Below are positions 22,152 to 30,299 of a DNA stretch of 43,389 bases, piece by piece. Position 1 is the first letter of the stretch. Each line of letters begins with the position of its first letter. The notes under the pieces are model-generated. The model was not told where the DNA came from, searched no databases, and worked only from the letters and a program-made list of their open reading frames with translations. Source of the stretch: a virus; the IMG/VR virus record IMGVR_UViG_3300046517_001820, positions 1-43,389 of that record; one strand, given 5' to 3'. A program made the position numbers and the translations under genes.

Positions 22152-22684
22152 GGACAAGGTCTAGTCCTATATAGGGGAAACCCAAAATCGAAATTCTAAA
22201 ACCAACAAGGCGAACCACTGTCGAATTCTATACTAACGGTTGTAAGGGGAAAACAGCGGCCAGATATTTCAGGGGCACTGAGATAGAAGATCGACGGGGG
22301 TGGCCTGGCCAGCGTCCCCCCCGGGGTGGCGGGGGGCGTACCGGGGCGGCGGCGATCGTCGAGCGGCGCGCGGAGAGCTGCATCTCGCAGCTAGCGGAAA
22401 TTGGTGGGATGGCTTGCGAGGCGCGTCGAGCGGCGTGAGCTAGGGTAGGGTGGCGGCTGGTCCCGTTAAACGCGCCCTTGGCCTTCCTAGGGCGTCCTGG
22501 GGGCATCCTATTGGCGACCGGCGCCTAGTCTGGCCGCAAGGCTACGGCGCGAAGAGCCTCCGGCAGGGCCCGTCTAACCCACCCCACTACCTCAATTCAA
22601 TAAATTCAATGACTTAGCCGTTCACGGCCCTCACGCGTGCTGTGCGCACCGGCTGAACCGAGCTTCAACGGCATCCTGCCGGCT
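22152..22684. other. Gene-free stretch
   Basis: No convincing gene was found. A minus-strand frame (22228-22506) starts MPPGRPRKAKG but continues with low-complexity Pro/Arg sequence and is not credited. The stretch is very G+C-rich around 22290-22370, with C and G runs that could fold. Confidence 0.5.
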
Positions 22685-22821
22685 GTGCCGTTTTGGAAAC
22701 GCTCCATCGTGGCACTAAATAGGCCGTATGGCACTAAAACTGCCAGATGATATGAACTTTTCCCGGCTCGAGCGCGCGAAGGCACAAATCGAGAGCCCCT
22801 CACCTGTTTCCTAAACGGCAC
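22685..22821. repeat. Inverted repeat pair with internal direct repeat
   Basis: GTGCCGTTTTGGAAA (22685-22699) and TTTCCTAAACGGCAC (22807-22821) are inverted repeats with 14 of 15 matches. Between them TGGCACTAAA occurs at 22710 and 22729, 19 bp apart. There is no gene inside. It could be a regulator-binding region or the relic of a small non-autonomous element. Confidence 0.5.
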
Positions 22822-22851
22822 ATGGCGAGGCGCAACAATCTTGCTTGCTCA

Positions 22852-22890
22852 TGTGCGGAAATGTGCGGATCTTTCCGGTTCTTTCCGGTT
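22852..22890 (+). promoter_or_regulatory. TGTGCGG tandem motif upstream of accessory genes
   Basis: TGTGCGGAnn occurs twice in register (22852 and 22862), followed by a tandem CTTTCCGGTT (22871 and 22881). A related block, two TGTGCGG 10 bp apart followed by TTCCGGT, occurs at 24471-24507. Both lie about 75-110 bp before a gene start, so a shared activator or promoter element is likely. Confidence 0.5.
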
Positions 22891-22965
22891 GTGCATTTGT
22901 ATTTGTTTGATAGATTGTTGATTGCAAGCCGGGTTGGCGCCTGGCACAAAGCGAGGACCAAACAA

Positions 22966-23217
22966 ATGACTGAGAGCATACAGATACAGATCAAGTCGGT
23001 TTACGGGACGGAGACGGCTTATCCCGTCTGCGCCAAGGCGAAGGCTTTTGCCGCCATCGCGGGAACCAAGACGATAACGCGCCACACTCTGCTGCAGGCG
23101 ATGGCCATCGGCTTCTCGATTGAGGTTCTGGATCGCTACGGCCGGTGTGGCATGGTCTTTGATCCGGCTGGAACTAATCAGACTCGCGGCTCGCAGCTCA
23201 TTCATTGTCTAGCGTGA
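22966..23217 (+). CDS. Small accessory protein, unknown
   Basis: 83 residues from the ATG after GCGAGGACCAAACAA, a leader repeated before several later genes. It is a mixed alpha/beta protein with hydrophobic segments (TLLQAMAIGFSIEVL). No domain was recognised. Confidence 0.55.
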   Translation: MTESIQIQIKSVYGTETAYPVCAKAKAFAAIAGTKTITRHTLLQAMAIGFSIEVLDRYGRCGMVFDPAGTNQTRGSQLIHCLA

Positions 23218-23230
23218 AAGGAACGAACAA

Positions 23231-23407
23231 ATGACTGAAGACCAGATTGAACGCCGTGTTGAGCGTGCGATGGATAGGTTGGACGCACGGCTTATGTCCG
23301 ACCGATTGTCGCAAGCGGAATACGATCGCGAGATAGTCGCGTTGGACAAGTGGGCATCGCAGCAAGCGCGCTATGTAGATGCGATCCAAGTTGATTGGAG
23401 GGATTGA
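23231..23407 (+). CDS. Small helical SHOCT-like protein
   Basis: 58 residues, starting 13 nt after the previous gene with GAACGAACAA before the ATG. RLMSDRLSQAEYDREIVALD resembles the short SHOCT-type helical motif (L.G.IsqeEyd..k..L) seen in small phage and bacterial proteins. The function is unknown. Confidence 0.55.
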   Translation: MTEDQIERRVERAMDRLDARLMSDRLSQAEYDREIVALDKWASQQARYVDAIQVDWRD

Positions 23408-23518
23408 AGGTCGAAACGGGCTTTTGCCCGTCTGGCGGTCATGCCGCCACTGATGAGACCAGACACGACGAATGGGCGCTTTGGCGAGTGCCCGACAACA
23501 TGAGCGAGGACAACGGAA

Positions 23519-24301
23519 ATGGAACTAAACGCAGGATCGAGAGGGTTCCGGCTTTTGACGCCGGGCAACCCCAAAACCGAAAAAGGCCGCGCGCAAGGCT
23601 ATTGGACGTTCATTCTGCATTTTGCTCCGGCCGATTTGTCTGGGTTCAATGTGTGTGCGTTGTCGACGGCAGGATGTCGCAAGGCCTGTCTCAATACGGC
23701 TGGACGCGGCGGCATCGCGCGGGGCGGATTGCTAACCTATCGCGACGTGACGCGCGGCAAGCGCAATGAAATACAGAATGCACGGCGATTACGGACGCGA
23801 GCGTTCTTTCAATTCCGCTCCGAGTTCATGTTGGAGCTGGCGAAGGAAATTGAGAAAGCGATTATCAAGGCGAAGCGCGAAGGATACATCCCGGTATTCC
23901 GCCTTAATGGAACATCGGATATCCGCTGGGAAAGCGTACCGGTCGCCAATTTCCCTAACGTCATGGCGATGTTTCCCGACGTACAGTTTTACGATTATAC
24001 GAAGCTTCCCAATCGGAAGAACATTCCTTCAAACTACCATCTCACATTCAGCCTCGCCGATGGTAACGACACATTTGCGCGAGCCGCATTGGCTAATGGC
24101 ATGAATGTTGCGGCTGTGTTCCGCAGCAAGGAGACCGTCGCGCGCTATATGGACTCCGGGATCAATATCGGCGGCGCCCATGTGCCAGTAGCGCGTGGCG
24201 ACGATACCGACCTGCGTTTCTTGGACGCGCCACGGCATTGCATCGGGCTCTATGCGAAGGGCAACGCCAAGCGTGACCGCAGCGGCTTTGTGAGGGACTG
24301 A
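23519..24301 (+). CDS. GP88-like phage protein
   Basis: 260 residues. NPKTEKGRAQGYWTF near the N-terminus, then CALSTAGCRKACLNTAGRGG (about 46-65) with three Cys, matches the pattern I know from the phage gene-product-88 family (NxKT.KG...C..aT.gC...Cl...GRG). The fold is mixed, ending in a conserved-looking HVPVARGDDTDLRFLD and GLYAKGNAKRD. The family's biochemical role is not established. The Cys cluster could bind metal or an iron-sulfur cluster. Confidence 0.7.
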   Translation: MELNAGSRGFRLLTPGNPKTEKGRAQGYWTFILHFAPADLSGFNVCALSTAGCRKACLNTAGRGGIARGGLLTYRDVTRGKRNEIQNARRLRTRAFFQFRSEFMLELAKEIEKAIIKAKREGYIPVFRLNGTSDIRWESVPVANFPNVMAMFPDVQFYDYTKLPNRKNIPSNYHLTFSLADGNDTFARAALANGMNVAAVFRSKETVARYMDSGINIGGAHVPVARGDDTDLRFLDAPRHCIGLYAKGNAKRDRSGFVRD

Positions 24302-24305
24302 GGCT

Positions 24306-24470
24306 ATGAACAGAATTGTTGAACGGATCCGCGCCATGCTCCGGCGGAAGGAAACGATACCGCCGGCCGACATCGAAGACTTATGCGACGAGACCGACGC
24401 ACTGCAAGGCGTTGTTGACCGGATTGCGCGGGCGGTTGGCGACTATGCACCGAAATCGGAAAAGGATTGA
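24306..24470 (+). CDS. Small helical protein
   Basis: 54 residues, charged and helical (MNRIVERIRAMLRRKETIPP), starting 4 nt after the GP88-like gene. It ends exactly where the second TGTGCGG motif block begins. Not recognised. Confidence 0.5.
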   Translation: MNRIVERIRAMLRRKETIPPADIEDLCDETDALQGVVDRIARAVGDYAPKSEKD

Positions 24471-24507
24471 TGTGCGGCTTTGTGCGGATATTCACTGTTT
24501 TTTCCGG
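24471..24507 (+). promoter_or_regulatory. Second TGTGCGG motif block
   Basis: TGTGCGG at 24471 and 24481, again 10 bp apart, followed by a TTTTTTCCGG stretch. The block matches that at 22852-22890 and precedes the next gene by about 76 bp. Confidence 0.5.
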
Positions 24508-24582
24508 TATTCGCACATTCCGATCTCTGCTCTTCTAACCCTTGCCGGATGGCCCGGCAGTAAACAGACAAGGACCAAGATC

Positions 24583-24810
24583 ATGGCAATGAGTTTTCTT
24601 AAATTCGCTGAACGATATCCCGACGCCGCACAAGCCAAGCTGGAAGCGGCCGGTCGCAAGCTCAATGCGTTGCGCAAACGCGGTATTTGCGCCCATGGCT
24701 GGATGCAAGGACCTCCCGGTAAGCCTGTTTTGACTTGCCTCGATTGTGGCCGGGAATTCGCATCCAGGGACGAGCACGAAGCGGCGCGCCGCGAAGCGCT
24801 GTGCAGTTAA
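24583..24810 (+). CDS. Small zinc-ribbon protein
   Basis: 75 residues from an ATG after AAGGACCAAGATC. CAHGW and LTCLDCGREF supply three Cys and a His that could form a zinc site in the second half, with a helical N-terminus. Zinc ribbons of this size usually bind nucleic acid or proteins; the role here is unknown. Confidence 0.6.
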   Translation: MAMSFLKFAERYPDAAQAKLEAAGRKLNALRKRGICAHGWMQGPPGKPVLTCLDCGREFASRDEHEAARREALCS

Positions 24811-24824
24811 AGGAGCGCCGGGCA

Positions 24825-25028
24825 ATGGACAGCACAAACGACAATCAAGGCCCGCCGACGCAGGCCGAGGTTGAGGCCATCCACCGCGAGTTGATGGAAG
24901 CCGACCGTTTCCTCCCCGCTATGCTGCCCACCAATAACCGGTTGACCGACCTGCACATGCGTGCCGCTCTGATGATCGCGCGGCTCGAGCGGGCCTGGCT
25001 GGAGGTGAAGGCGTCTGCCTGGCGTTAG
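24825..25028 (+). CDS. Small helical protein
   Basis: 67 residues with AAAGGAG 9 nt before the ATG. Residues 15-65 look fully helical (AALMIARLERAWLEVKA). It is followed by a strong hairpin, so it probably ends a transcription unit. Confidence 0.5.
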   Translation: MDSTNDNQGPPTQAEVEAIHRELMEADRFLPAMLPTNNRLTDLHMRAALMIARLERAWLEVKASAWR

Positions 25029-25033
25029 GAGGC

Positions 25034-25064
25034 GGGCCGGCGGGATTGGCGTCCCGGCCGGCCC
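25034..25064 (+). terminator. Strong stem-loop after 25028
   Basis: GGGCCGGCGGGA and TCCCGGCCGGCCC form a 12-bp stem with one bulged G and a 6-nt loop, just after the stop at 25028. There is no clear T-run, so it may be a weak or factor-dependent terminator, or an RNA-stability element. Confidence 0.5.
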
Positions 25065-25247
25065 TATCCTTCCGCGGGCATCCGGGACAAGGTCCCTTGG
25101 CTGCCGCGAGGACCGAAGCAGCCGGCCCGGCGGACGGAATGATTAAACATTAACAGAGGCCGCCGCTCTTGCGCCATGGGGCGCTCTGGGCAATATTACC
25201 GGAACCGGGGCGGCCTTGGCGGGCGCCCACATAGCGAGGACAAATCA

Positions 25248-25409
25248 ATGCTAAAGCGAGAAAATATTTTCCTGGCGTTAGCGGCACTGCTGCTGCTGAG
25301 CTATTGGCTTTCCCCTCATAAGGCAGCGGTGCACGAGGGAGATGCTTGCGGCCCGCATCACCATTGGGTCTGGATTGGTGATCTGTCCTGCGAGGACGAT
25401 GACCGATGA
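25248..25409 (+). CDS. Small exported or membrane-anchored protein
   Basis: 53 residues. A hydrophobic segment, IFLALAALLLLSYWL (6-20), acts as signal or anchor. The C-terminus, GDACGPHHHWVWIGDLSC, has two Cys and three His suggesting a small metal or disulfide motif. The leader is AGCGAGGACAAATCA. The stop overlaps the next start (ATGA). Confidence 0.55.
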   Translation: MLKRENIFLALAALLLLSYWLSPHKAAVHEGDACGPHHHWVWIGDLSCEDDDR

Positions 25410-25615
25410 CCGACATCCACCACCCAGAAGGCGAGTTGAATATCCGCGAGCAAATCGTGCGGATCGATCAAATGCTCGCCGATCATGACCGCAAGCGGCA
25501 TGAAATGAGATGTGCGCCATGGGTGCTTATCCTTCCGGTCGTGGTCGGGGCACTAACGGCCGGTGCGGCATTGTTCGCGGCCGGCGCTGCTTTCATGAAA
25601 TTGTTTAACGGCTGA
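25406..25615 (+). CDS. Small single-span membrane protein (paralogue 1)
   Basis: 69 residues. An N-terminal soluble helix (IREQIVRIDQMLADHDR), then EMRCAPW, and a C-terminal membrane span rich in Ala/Gly. The protein at 26145-26360 has the same plan and the same REQ-VRID-ML and EMR-APW anchors, so the pair arose by duplication. The function is unknown. Confidence 0.6.
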   Translation: MTDIHHPEGELNIREQIVRIDQMLADHDRKRHEMRCAPWVLILPVVVGALTAGAALFAAGAAFMKLFNG

Positions 25616-25723
25616 CAGGACGAAACCGGCCTGTGCTGGTCGCACCGTTACGCGGTGCCTGATGAGTCCAGTTCCGACTCTAACGAACGCCGCATGGCGC
25701 GGCGCACAAGCGAGGACTAAAAC

Positions 25724-25855
25724 ATGAGAACTATCCTTACCGTCAAGAAAGTTATGCTTGCGATGGCCATTCTGGCGAGCTTTGCGGTGCCGATGGCATC
25801 GTCTGGGCACGCGGGTCCGTGCAATGACGCCGTTGGTCATTGGACTTGCGGATGA
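25724..25855 (+). CDS. Tiny secreted peptide
   Basis: 43 residues with a clear signal peptide (MRTILTVKKVMLAMAILASF, cleavage after Ala near 30) and a mature tail of about 13 residues holding two Cys (GPCNDAVGHWTCG). The leader AGCGAGGACTAAAAC matches neighbouring genes. It may be exported to the periplasm. Confidence 0.5.
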   Translation: MRTILTVKKVMLAMAILASFAVPMASSGHAGPCNDAVGHWTCG

Positions 25856-25925
25856 TTGATTGACGTTTCGCCTCCGCGCATCCTCCGGGGTGCGCGGCAC
25901 GAAACGCCAAGGAGCACGACCTCGA

Positions 25926-26126
25926 ATGACCGTCATGATGGCAAAACTCTACGCTGCATTGCGGGCCGGCGACGTGCCGGACGAGATAGCGCGCGCCGCT
26001 GCCGAAGAGGCCGCCGGCTATGAAAACCGGGCCGGCAAGATCGAAACCGATCTGACGGTCTTGAAATGGATGGTCGGCACCAACATGGCGATGACAAGCG
26101 CAATCCTATTCAAGATGTTTGCTTGA
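25926..26126 (+). CDS. Small coiled-coil membrane-tail protein
   Basis: 66 residues. An acidic helix is followed by KIETDLTVLKWMVGTNMAMT and a hydrophobic C-terminus, the layout of DUF1640-type coiled-coil proteins with a C-terminal membrane helix. AAGGAG lies upstream of the ATG. Confidence 0.5.
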   Translation: MTVMMAKLYAALRAGDVPDEIARAAAEEAAGYENRAGKIETDLTVLKWMVGTNMAMTSAILFKMFA

Positions 26127-26144
26127 AAGTGCCCAGAGGACCAA

Positions 26145-26360
26145 ATGCCGGACATCAATCCGATTGACACGCGCGAGCAAACCGTTCGCATCGACAAGAT
26201 GCTGACGGAGATCCATCGCAACTTTGCCGAATCCGATCGCCGGCATCAGGAAATGCGCCATGCGCCGTGGCAAGTTGCATTTGCCGGCATGACCGCCGGC
26301 GCCGCGCTGTTGGCGGCCGGCGTCGCGCTCGGCGCCACGATTGTCAAGCTGTTTGGTTGA
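26145..26360 (+). CDS. Small single-span membrane protein (paralogue 2)
   Basis: 71 residues, duplicate in plan of the 25406 gene (TREQTVRIDKML, EMRHAPW, then an Ala/Gly membrane span ending VKLFG). AGAGGACCAA precedes the ATG. Confidence 0.6.
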   Translation: MPDINPIDTREQTVRIDKMLTEIHRNFAESDRRHQEMRHAPWQVAFAGMTAGAALLAAGVALGATIVKLFG

Positions 26361-26363
26361 ACC

Positions 26364-26609
26364 ATGATATGGAAGCCGCCCCCGGAATGGGCTTATGCTT
26401 TTAACCGTGGCTGGCGATCTCGTCAGGTGTACGGTCAAATCCCACGGGAATTGACCGACGCCCGGGCCTTGGCCGCATTGGAAGCCCACGAGGCCGGCAT
26501 GACGTATGCTCAGATTGCCAAGGAACTTGGTTGCCTATCCCCTGAGCGTGCCGGCCAACTCGTGCGTAGGGGCATACGAGTCCGGTTGAAAACCGCCGCC
26601 GTCGAATAG
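26364..26609 (+). CDS. Small HTH protein
   Basis: 81 residues. AHEAGMTYAQIAKELGCLSP (about 42-61) is a sigma-like helix-turn-helix and the C-terminus is basic. It is convergent with the minus-strand gene that ends one base later, so it closes the rightward accessory operon. It is probably a DNA-binding regulator. Confidence 0.6.
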   Translation: MIWKPPPEWAYAFNRGWRSRQVYGQIPRELTDARALAALEAHEAGMTYAQIAKELGCLSPERAGQLVRRGIRVRLKTAAVE

Positions 26610-26610
26610 C

Positions 26611-27369
26611 TTACTTTCTTCGCAGGAATGCCGGTATGTCCGGCAATTCGAACGGCGCGGCAGCCGCCTTGGCTGGCTTCGCGGCTGGCTCGGGTGGCGG
26701 TTGCGGCCTCGGCTTCTCGGCTGGCGCCATGGTGACCTGGGTGACCGGGATGTCGAGCGGATTGGGATTACGAGGCGGCAGGCCCCGCTTGTGCTGCGGC
26801 ATGGCCACCGGCGCCTCGGGGTTGAGCTCGTTATGCCGGCCGACCCAATTGCGGATCGTCTGCTTCGGTATCCCGAATTGGTCCGCAAGCTCGGCCGGAT
26901 GCTTCCCGGAGCGGACCAATTCCACGACTTGCCGCTTGAATGCCGGCCAGCCGATCTTCGGCCGCCGCACCTGCCGCACCCCCAGCTCGGCCCGTCTTTT
27001 CTCGTCGGCGGTCGGCGGCTTCTTGTGCCGGGCATCGCGGCAGAAGCCATGCACCTGCTCACGGTAGCCGCCCGCCGTTATGCCGTGGATGCGGTGCGAC
27101 GACCACCCGAGCTCGATCATGATCTTGGTCAGCCGCTGGTAGTGCTCGTTCTTGCGCTTGCCCATCGGCACCTTGAGGATGTCGAGCAGCGACTGCGACG
27201 TGATGCGCTCGATCCCGTCATGATCGACCACCCCCTTGGCCCGCTCGAGGATCGGCACCCAGACGTCGGCGTTGCGGTTCTCCAGCCGCACCTTCTCGGA
27301 ATGAAGCCGCTCCAGCCACGACAGCGGAAAGTTCGGGACCAGGTCGTCCCCTTGCTGTGCATCGCTCAT
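26611..27369 (-). CDS. HTH DNA-binding protein near terminase
   Basis: 252 residues. Residues 48-110 (RITSQSLLDILKVPMGKRK ... ELGW) resemble the DNA-binding tail seen in VapE-like phage proteins. Residues 143-176 hold a transposase-like HTH (LADQFGIPKQTIRNWVGRHN). The last about 50 residues are Pro/Ala-rich. It lies at the end of the minus-strand packaging operon, where a regulator or packaging-recognition factor would fit. Confidence 0.55.
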   Translation of the reverse strand: MSDAQQGDDLVPNFPLSWLERLHSEKVRLENRNADVWVPILERAKGVVDHDGIERITSQSLLDILKVPMGKRKNEHYQRLTKIMIELGWSSHRIHGITAGGYREQVHGFCRDARHKKPPTADEKRRAELGVRQVRRPKIGWPAFKRQVVELVRSGKHPAELADQFGIPKQTIRNWVGRHNELNPEAPVAMPQHKRGLPPRNPNPLDIPVTQVTMAPAEKPRPQPPPEPAAKPAKAAAAPFELPDIPAFLRRK

Positions 27370-27372
27370 TAG

Positions 27373-27645
27373 TCATGACCTGAATAGTTGATGCCATTGG
27401 TCGCGGTGCTCATCCCCCGGCACGAGCTCGACGCCGTTCGGGCCCGCTGTGCCCCACGTCGCCAGATAACGATCCTTCTCGATCGGCGGAATGCAAAGAA
27501 TTCCGTTGAAAGAGAGCGCACGGATCTGGCCGTTTCGAACCGCATTACGAATGACGCTGGGGGTCTGATCGACCTCGGGCAGCGCCGCGAACTGGGAGAT
27601 CGTGTAGCCGGGCCGCCGGGGGGACCGACGTTTGCGCGGTCGCAT
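27373..27645 (-). CDS. Small HTH-like protein
   Basis: 90 residues. A basic N-terminus (RPRKRRSPRRPG) is followed by an excisionase-like pattern, TISQFAALPEVDQTPSVIRN, and LCIPPIEKDRY. It ends 3 nt before the next gene of the minus-strand packaging group. It probably binds DNA. Confidence 0.5.
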   Translation of the reverse strand: MRPRKRRSPRRPGYTISQFAALPEVDQTPSVIRNAVRNGQIRALSFNGILCIPPIEKDRYLATWGTAGPNGVELVPGDEHRDQWHQLFRS

Positions 27646-27675
27646 TGCCGCCTCCTCGCTCAGTTAGCCGTTGGC

Positions 27676-29133
27676 TCAGGTCCATCCCGCCGCCGTGACG
27701 TGCCGCTCAACGGGCCGCTTGCGTGGCACCAATCGGCGGGCATATTCTTGCACAAGGTTTCTATTCTGGGCCACCAAACACACATATTGCAAGCAATCGA
27801 CCACGTGCGAATAGCCCTCGGCGTCGAACTTCTCCGGGATTGCCCGCAAGCTCCCTTCCCGGTGGCGCTTGAACCGATAGCCGCCGCTCATGGCGCGGAC
27901 CAGCATAGGGCAGCCGCGTCCGTTGATCACCAGCGATGGGCCGCCATTGGTTTGCCGCCCAAGCATGGTCTCCACAGCGCGCAACCGAGCGTCAATGTCA
28001 TTGGTGGGAGCCGGAAAAGCCGGCAAACCCATGCGCTTCAAGGCATCAAAGCTGGTTTCTTCCGCTATGGTTCCCTTGGCCACACCCGCCGGATCGCCAA
28101 CAAGCATTATCTTCGCGCCGGCGAACTTGTTGCTGAACAGTCGTGGCCGTATTCTTTCCTCGACCTGTTTCTCCAGGCCGATATTGATTGCCGGAATTTC
28201 CTCGTGAACCAGCAGCCGCCCCTGATGATCGACCTGGCAGACCAGGCTCCAAGGATTGCGTCCAAAGTCGATTCCTACAAGGAGGCTGTAACCTGGTATG
28301 CAAAAAGTATCGTCCACCACGTGGAAAGAACTCCGGAACGTCGCCTTGAACACCGCCTCGCCGCTGGGGTCATCGGCATATTCGGCATAAACGTAGCGCC
28401 GAACCCACGGATGATCCGAGCCGTAAAGCTCCAAGAACCGCTCGTAATACTTCCGCCCCTGCGCCAGCCGGTCAGGATGGTTGATCGGTAGTTTCGACGT
28501 CTCCTCGGTCTGCAGCAGATGATTTAGATTTTCCGCGTTCGGCGCCATCCCGGACGGTTGCCGGAAAATCTGGAAGTCCGCCGGCGGATCAACCATCAAC
28601 TTGTGCCAATCAGTCAGAAGCTGCGGCATGTTGGTATCAGCGATTATTCCATAGAAGGTCGGTGAACCTCGGTTGCCGGAAGGATAGCGCCCGATGCGTC
28701 CGGAGATTGGGGCAATCACGTTGACATCGCACTCGATTGCTTCGCTGATCCAACACATCGTGAGCTGCATGCTGAGCAGTCGCGCCTGGTCTGCCGCATC
28801 TTCCAGGGGGATCAAAATCCACTCGCTCTTTACGTCGCCAAAGTCCAAGTAGAACGTGTTCTCACTCACCTTAAATTCCCCAAGCCCCGCCAACCACGTC
28901 ACGCAATCCTTGAGTACAGTGTCTTTGAGTTGTCGAAGCGTCTGTCTCACTATGGCGACGCGAGAATACCGACACCCGTCCGGGGCCTTGGCTTGCGCCA
29001 TGCATCGGCGCAGCAGTTCTATGACGCAAGCGGTCGTCTTTCCACTGCCCACAGGGCCGGCGGCGATACGGCCGAAAGCGTTCGACTTCATGAACCGGGA
29101 GAGCGTCGGCGGCGCCGTGTAGGTCAGGGACAT
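27676..29133 (-). CDS. terL: Terminase large subunit
   Basis: 485 residues, the ATP-driven packaging motor and nuclease. Walker A GPVGSGKTT (26-34), Walker B LTMCWISEA (125-132, Asp replaced by Ser-Glu in this reading) and the ATPase coupling region are visible. The RNase H-like nuclease shows GIDFGRNP (D289), VGDPAG (D347) and YSHVVDCLQY (D446). Length fits podovirus TerL. It overlaps the upstream gene by 10 nt. It is transcribed away from the portal gene, which is unusual since terminase and portal normally share an operon. Confidence 0.92.
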   Translation of the reverse strand: MSLTYTAPPTLSRFMKSNAFGRIAAGPVGSGKTTACVIELLRRCMAQAKAPDGCRYSRVAIVRQTLRQLKDTVLKDCVTWLAGLGEFKVSENTFYLDFGDVKSEWILIPLEDAADQARLLSMQLTMCWISEAIECDVNVIAPISGRIGRYPSGNRGSPTFYGIIADTNMPQLLTDWHKLMVDPPADFQIFRQPSGMAPNAENLNHLLQTEETSKLPINHPDRLAQGRKYYERFLELYGSDHPWVRRYVYAEYADDPSGEAVFKATFRSSFHVVDDTFCIPGYSLLVGIDFGRNPWSLVCQVDHQGRLLVHEEIPAINIGLEKQVEERIRPRLFSNKFAGAKIMLVGDPAGVAKGTIAEETSFDALKRMGLPAFPAPTNDIDARLRAVETMLGRQTNGGPSLVINGRGCPMLVRAMSGGYRFKRHREGSLRAIPEKFDAEGYSHVVDCLQYVCLVAQNRNLVQEYARRLVPRKRPVERHVTAAGWT

Positions 29134-29471
29134 GAATCAAAATCCCGCCAGAGGCGCCTCCAGTACTGCTTTGTTCCTACATCCGCCGGCTCAACGATCT
29201 CCTGCTGGCAAAAGGCCTGGCTCCCGTCAGGTTTGCGCACCGTAGCCCGGAACAAGTGCATGGGGGGCTTCAGGTACCCAAGCGTCAAAACCTCGCTGCT
29301 CTCGACAACCCACCCACATGGCGGCTCAACCAGCGGCTTGCAGTCCATATACTGAAGTTTGGCAGCCTCCCGCTCCAACGCCGCCAACGCGTCAGCCTCC
29401 GGCAAGGACAAACCCGCAAGAGGGGCAAGCGCGCGGGTCAACCGGGCGTGTAAGCTCTCTGCCTTCGCCAC
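29124..29471 (-). CDS. Phage protein between terminase subunits
   Basis: 115 residues: a helical N-terminus and a beta-rich C-terminus (GWVVESSEVLTLGYLKPP, MHLFRATVRKPDG). It overlaps terL by 10 nt. Position suggests a packaging accessory; no motif was recognised. Confidence 0.55.
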   Translation of the reverse strand: MAKAESLHARLTRALAPLAGLSLPEADALAALEREAAKLQYMDCKPLVEPPCGWVVESSEVLTLGYLKPPMHLFRATVRKPDGSQAFCQQEIVEPADVGTKQYWRRLWRDFDSCP

Positions 29472-29473
29472 AG

Positions 29474-29692
29474 CTAGTCCTTGCCGATGCCAGGAAACTT
29501 GGCGTGAACCTTGGCCCGCACCTTGGCCTCGACAGGTTTACCAGATGCGCGAGCAAGCGCGTTTCTGGCGTGTGAGGCATCAGGAATCGGGAACGAGCCG
29601 CTTCCCTTTCCACTTTTCCCCGCGCCCTTCCCCGGCAATGCAAAATCGCTCGACGGCAGCCGCTTGCGCTGCCCGCTCGATAGCTTGGCCAT
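29474..29692 (-). CDS. Small DUF6582-like protein
   Basis: 72 residues. The pattern KRLPSSDFALPGKG, YPIPDASHARNAL-like (here FPIPDASHARNAL) and VHAKFPGIG matches small proteins found next to phage portal or terminase genes and often grouped as DUF6582. No function is known. Its start is one base from the stop of the small terminase gene. Confidence 0.65.
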   Translation of the reverse strand: MAKLSSGQRKRLPSSDFALPGKGAGKSGKGSGSFPIPDASHARNALARASGKPVEAKVRAKVHAKFPGIGKD

Positions 29693-30262
29693 CTAGTCCT
29701 CCTCCTGCCTCGGGGTTTTCCGCGGCCGCCCGGGCCCGCGCTTCACCACCACCTCGGCGGCAGGCTCGGCGGCAATCAGGTCGATGTCCTTGGGGCCCAT
29801 CCTCTCGATCGGCTTGTCGTACTTCTCGACCACCGGCTTGCCCTCGCCATCCTCGCCAAGGTTTATGGTGATCACGAATCTTTCGTTGCTCTTGGCCTCC
29901 TTGGGATCGCCCCCCAGCCCCGCATTGCGCGAGAACAGCTTGGCCACCTCGGTCGCCGCCGACAGCGATTCGTCGCTCATCATCCGCCCGCCCAGCCGCG
30001 GCAGCGCCTGCTCCAGATAAGCCGCGCTGATCAGCTTGACCCGCTCGTTGGTGGACAGCGCCGAATTCCATTCCAGCGTGAACTGCTCAAACGCGCGCTT
30101 GTAGAACGGCAGCTTGGATATCTCGTAGAAGTCCTGCTCGCTGATGCCAAAATCCGCGAAAATAACCGTATAACTGCGGATCGCCATCGCCATCTCGCGG
30201 GCGAGCTTCGCTACGGCAACTTCATCTAAATTTTGATCGGGCGGCTCAGTGGGCTCGGACAT
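29693..30262 (-). CDS. terS: Putative terminase small subunit
   Basis: 189 residues, first gene of the packaging operon and 37 bp from the divergent portal gene. The N-terminal helical part (IFADFGISEQDFYEISKLPF) could bind packaging DNA and the middle could oligomerise. An AT-hook-like GPGRPRKTPRQ ends the protein. The sequence does not match a well-known TerS domain by eye; the call depends on position and length. Confidence 0.5.
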   Translation of the reverse strand: MSEPTEPPDQNLDEVAVAKLAREMAMAIRSYTVIFADFGISEQDFYEISKLPFYKRAFEQFTLEWNSALSTNERVKLISAAYLEQALPRLGGRMMSDESLSAATEVAKLFSRNAGLGGDPKEAKSNERFVITINLGEDGEGKPVVEKYDKPIERMGPKDIDLIAAEPAAEVVVKRGPGRPRKTPRQEED

Positions 30263-30299
30263 CCGCGCACCCTATAACATTTCCCGCCAGTAGGGTAGG

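Noticed and set aside
22228-22506. Minus-strand 92-codon frame starting MPPGRPRKAKG
   Set aside because: AT-hook-like start but low-complexity remainder and no ribosome site; not convincing.
27388-28491. 367-codon plus-strand open frame
   Set aside because: Antisense of the terminase large subunit.
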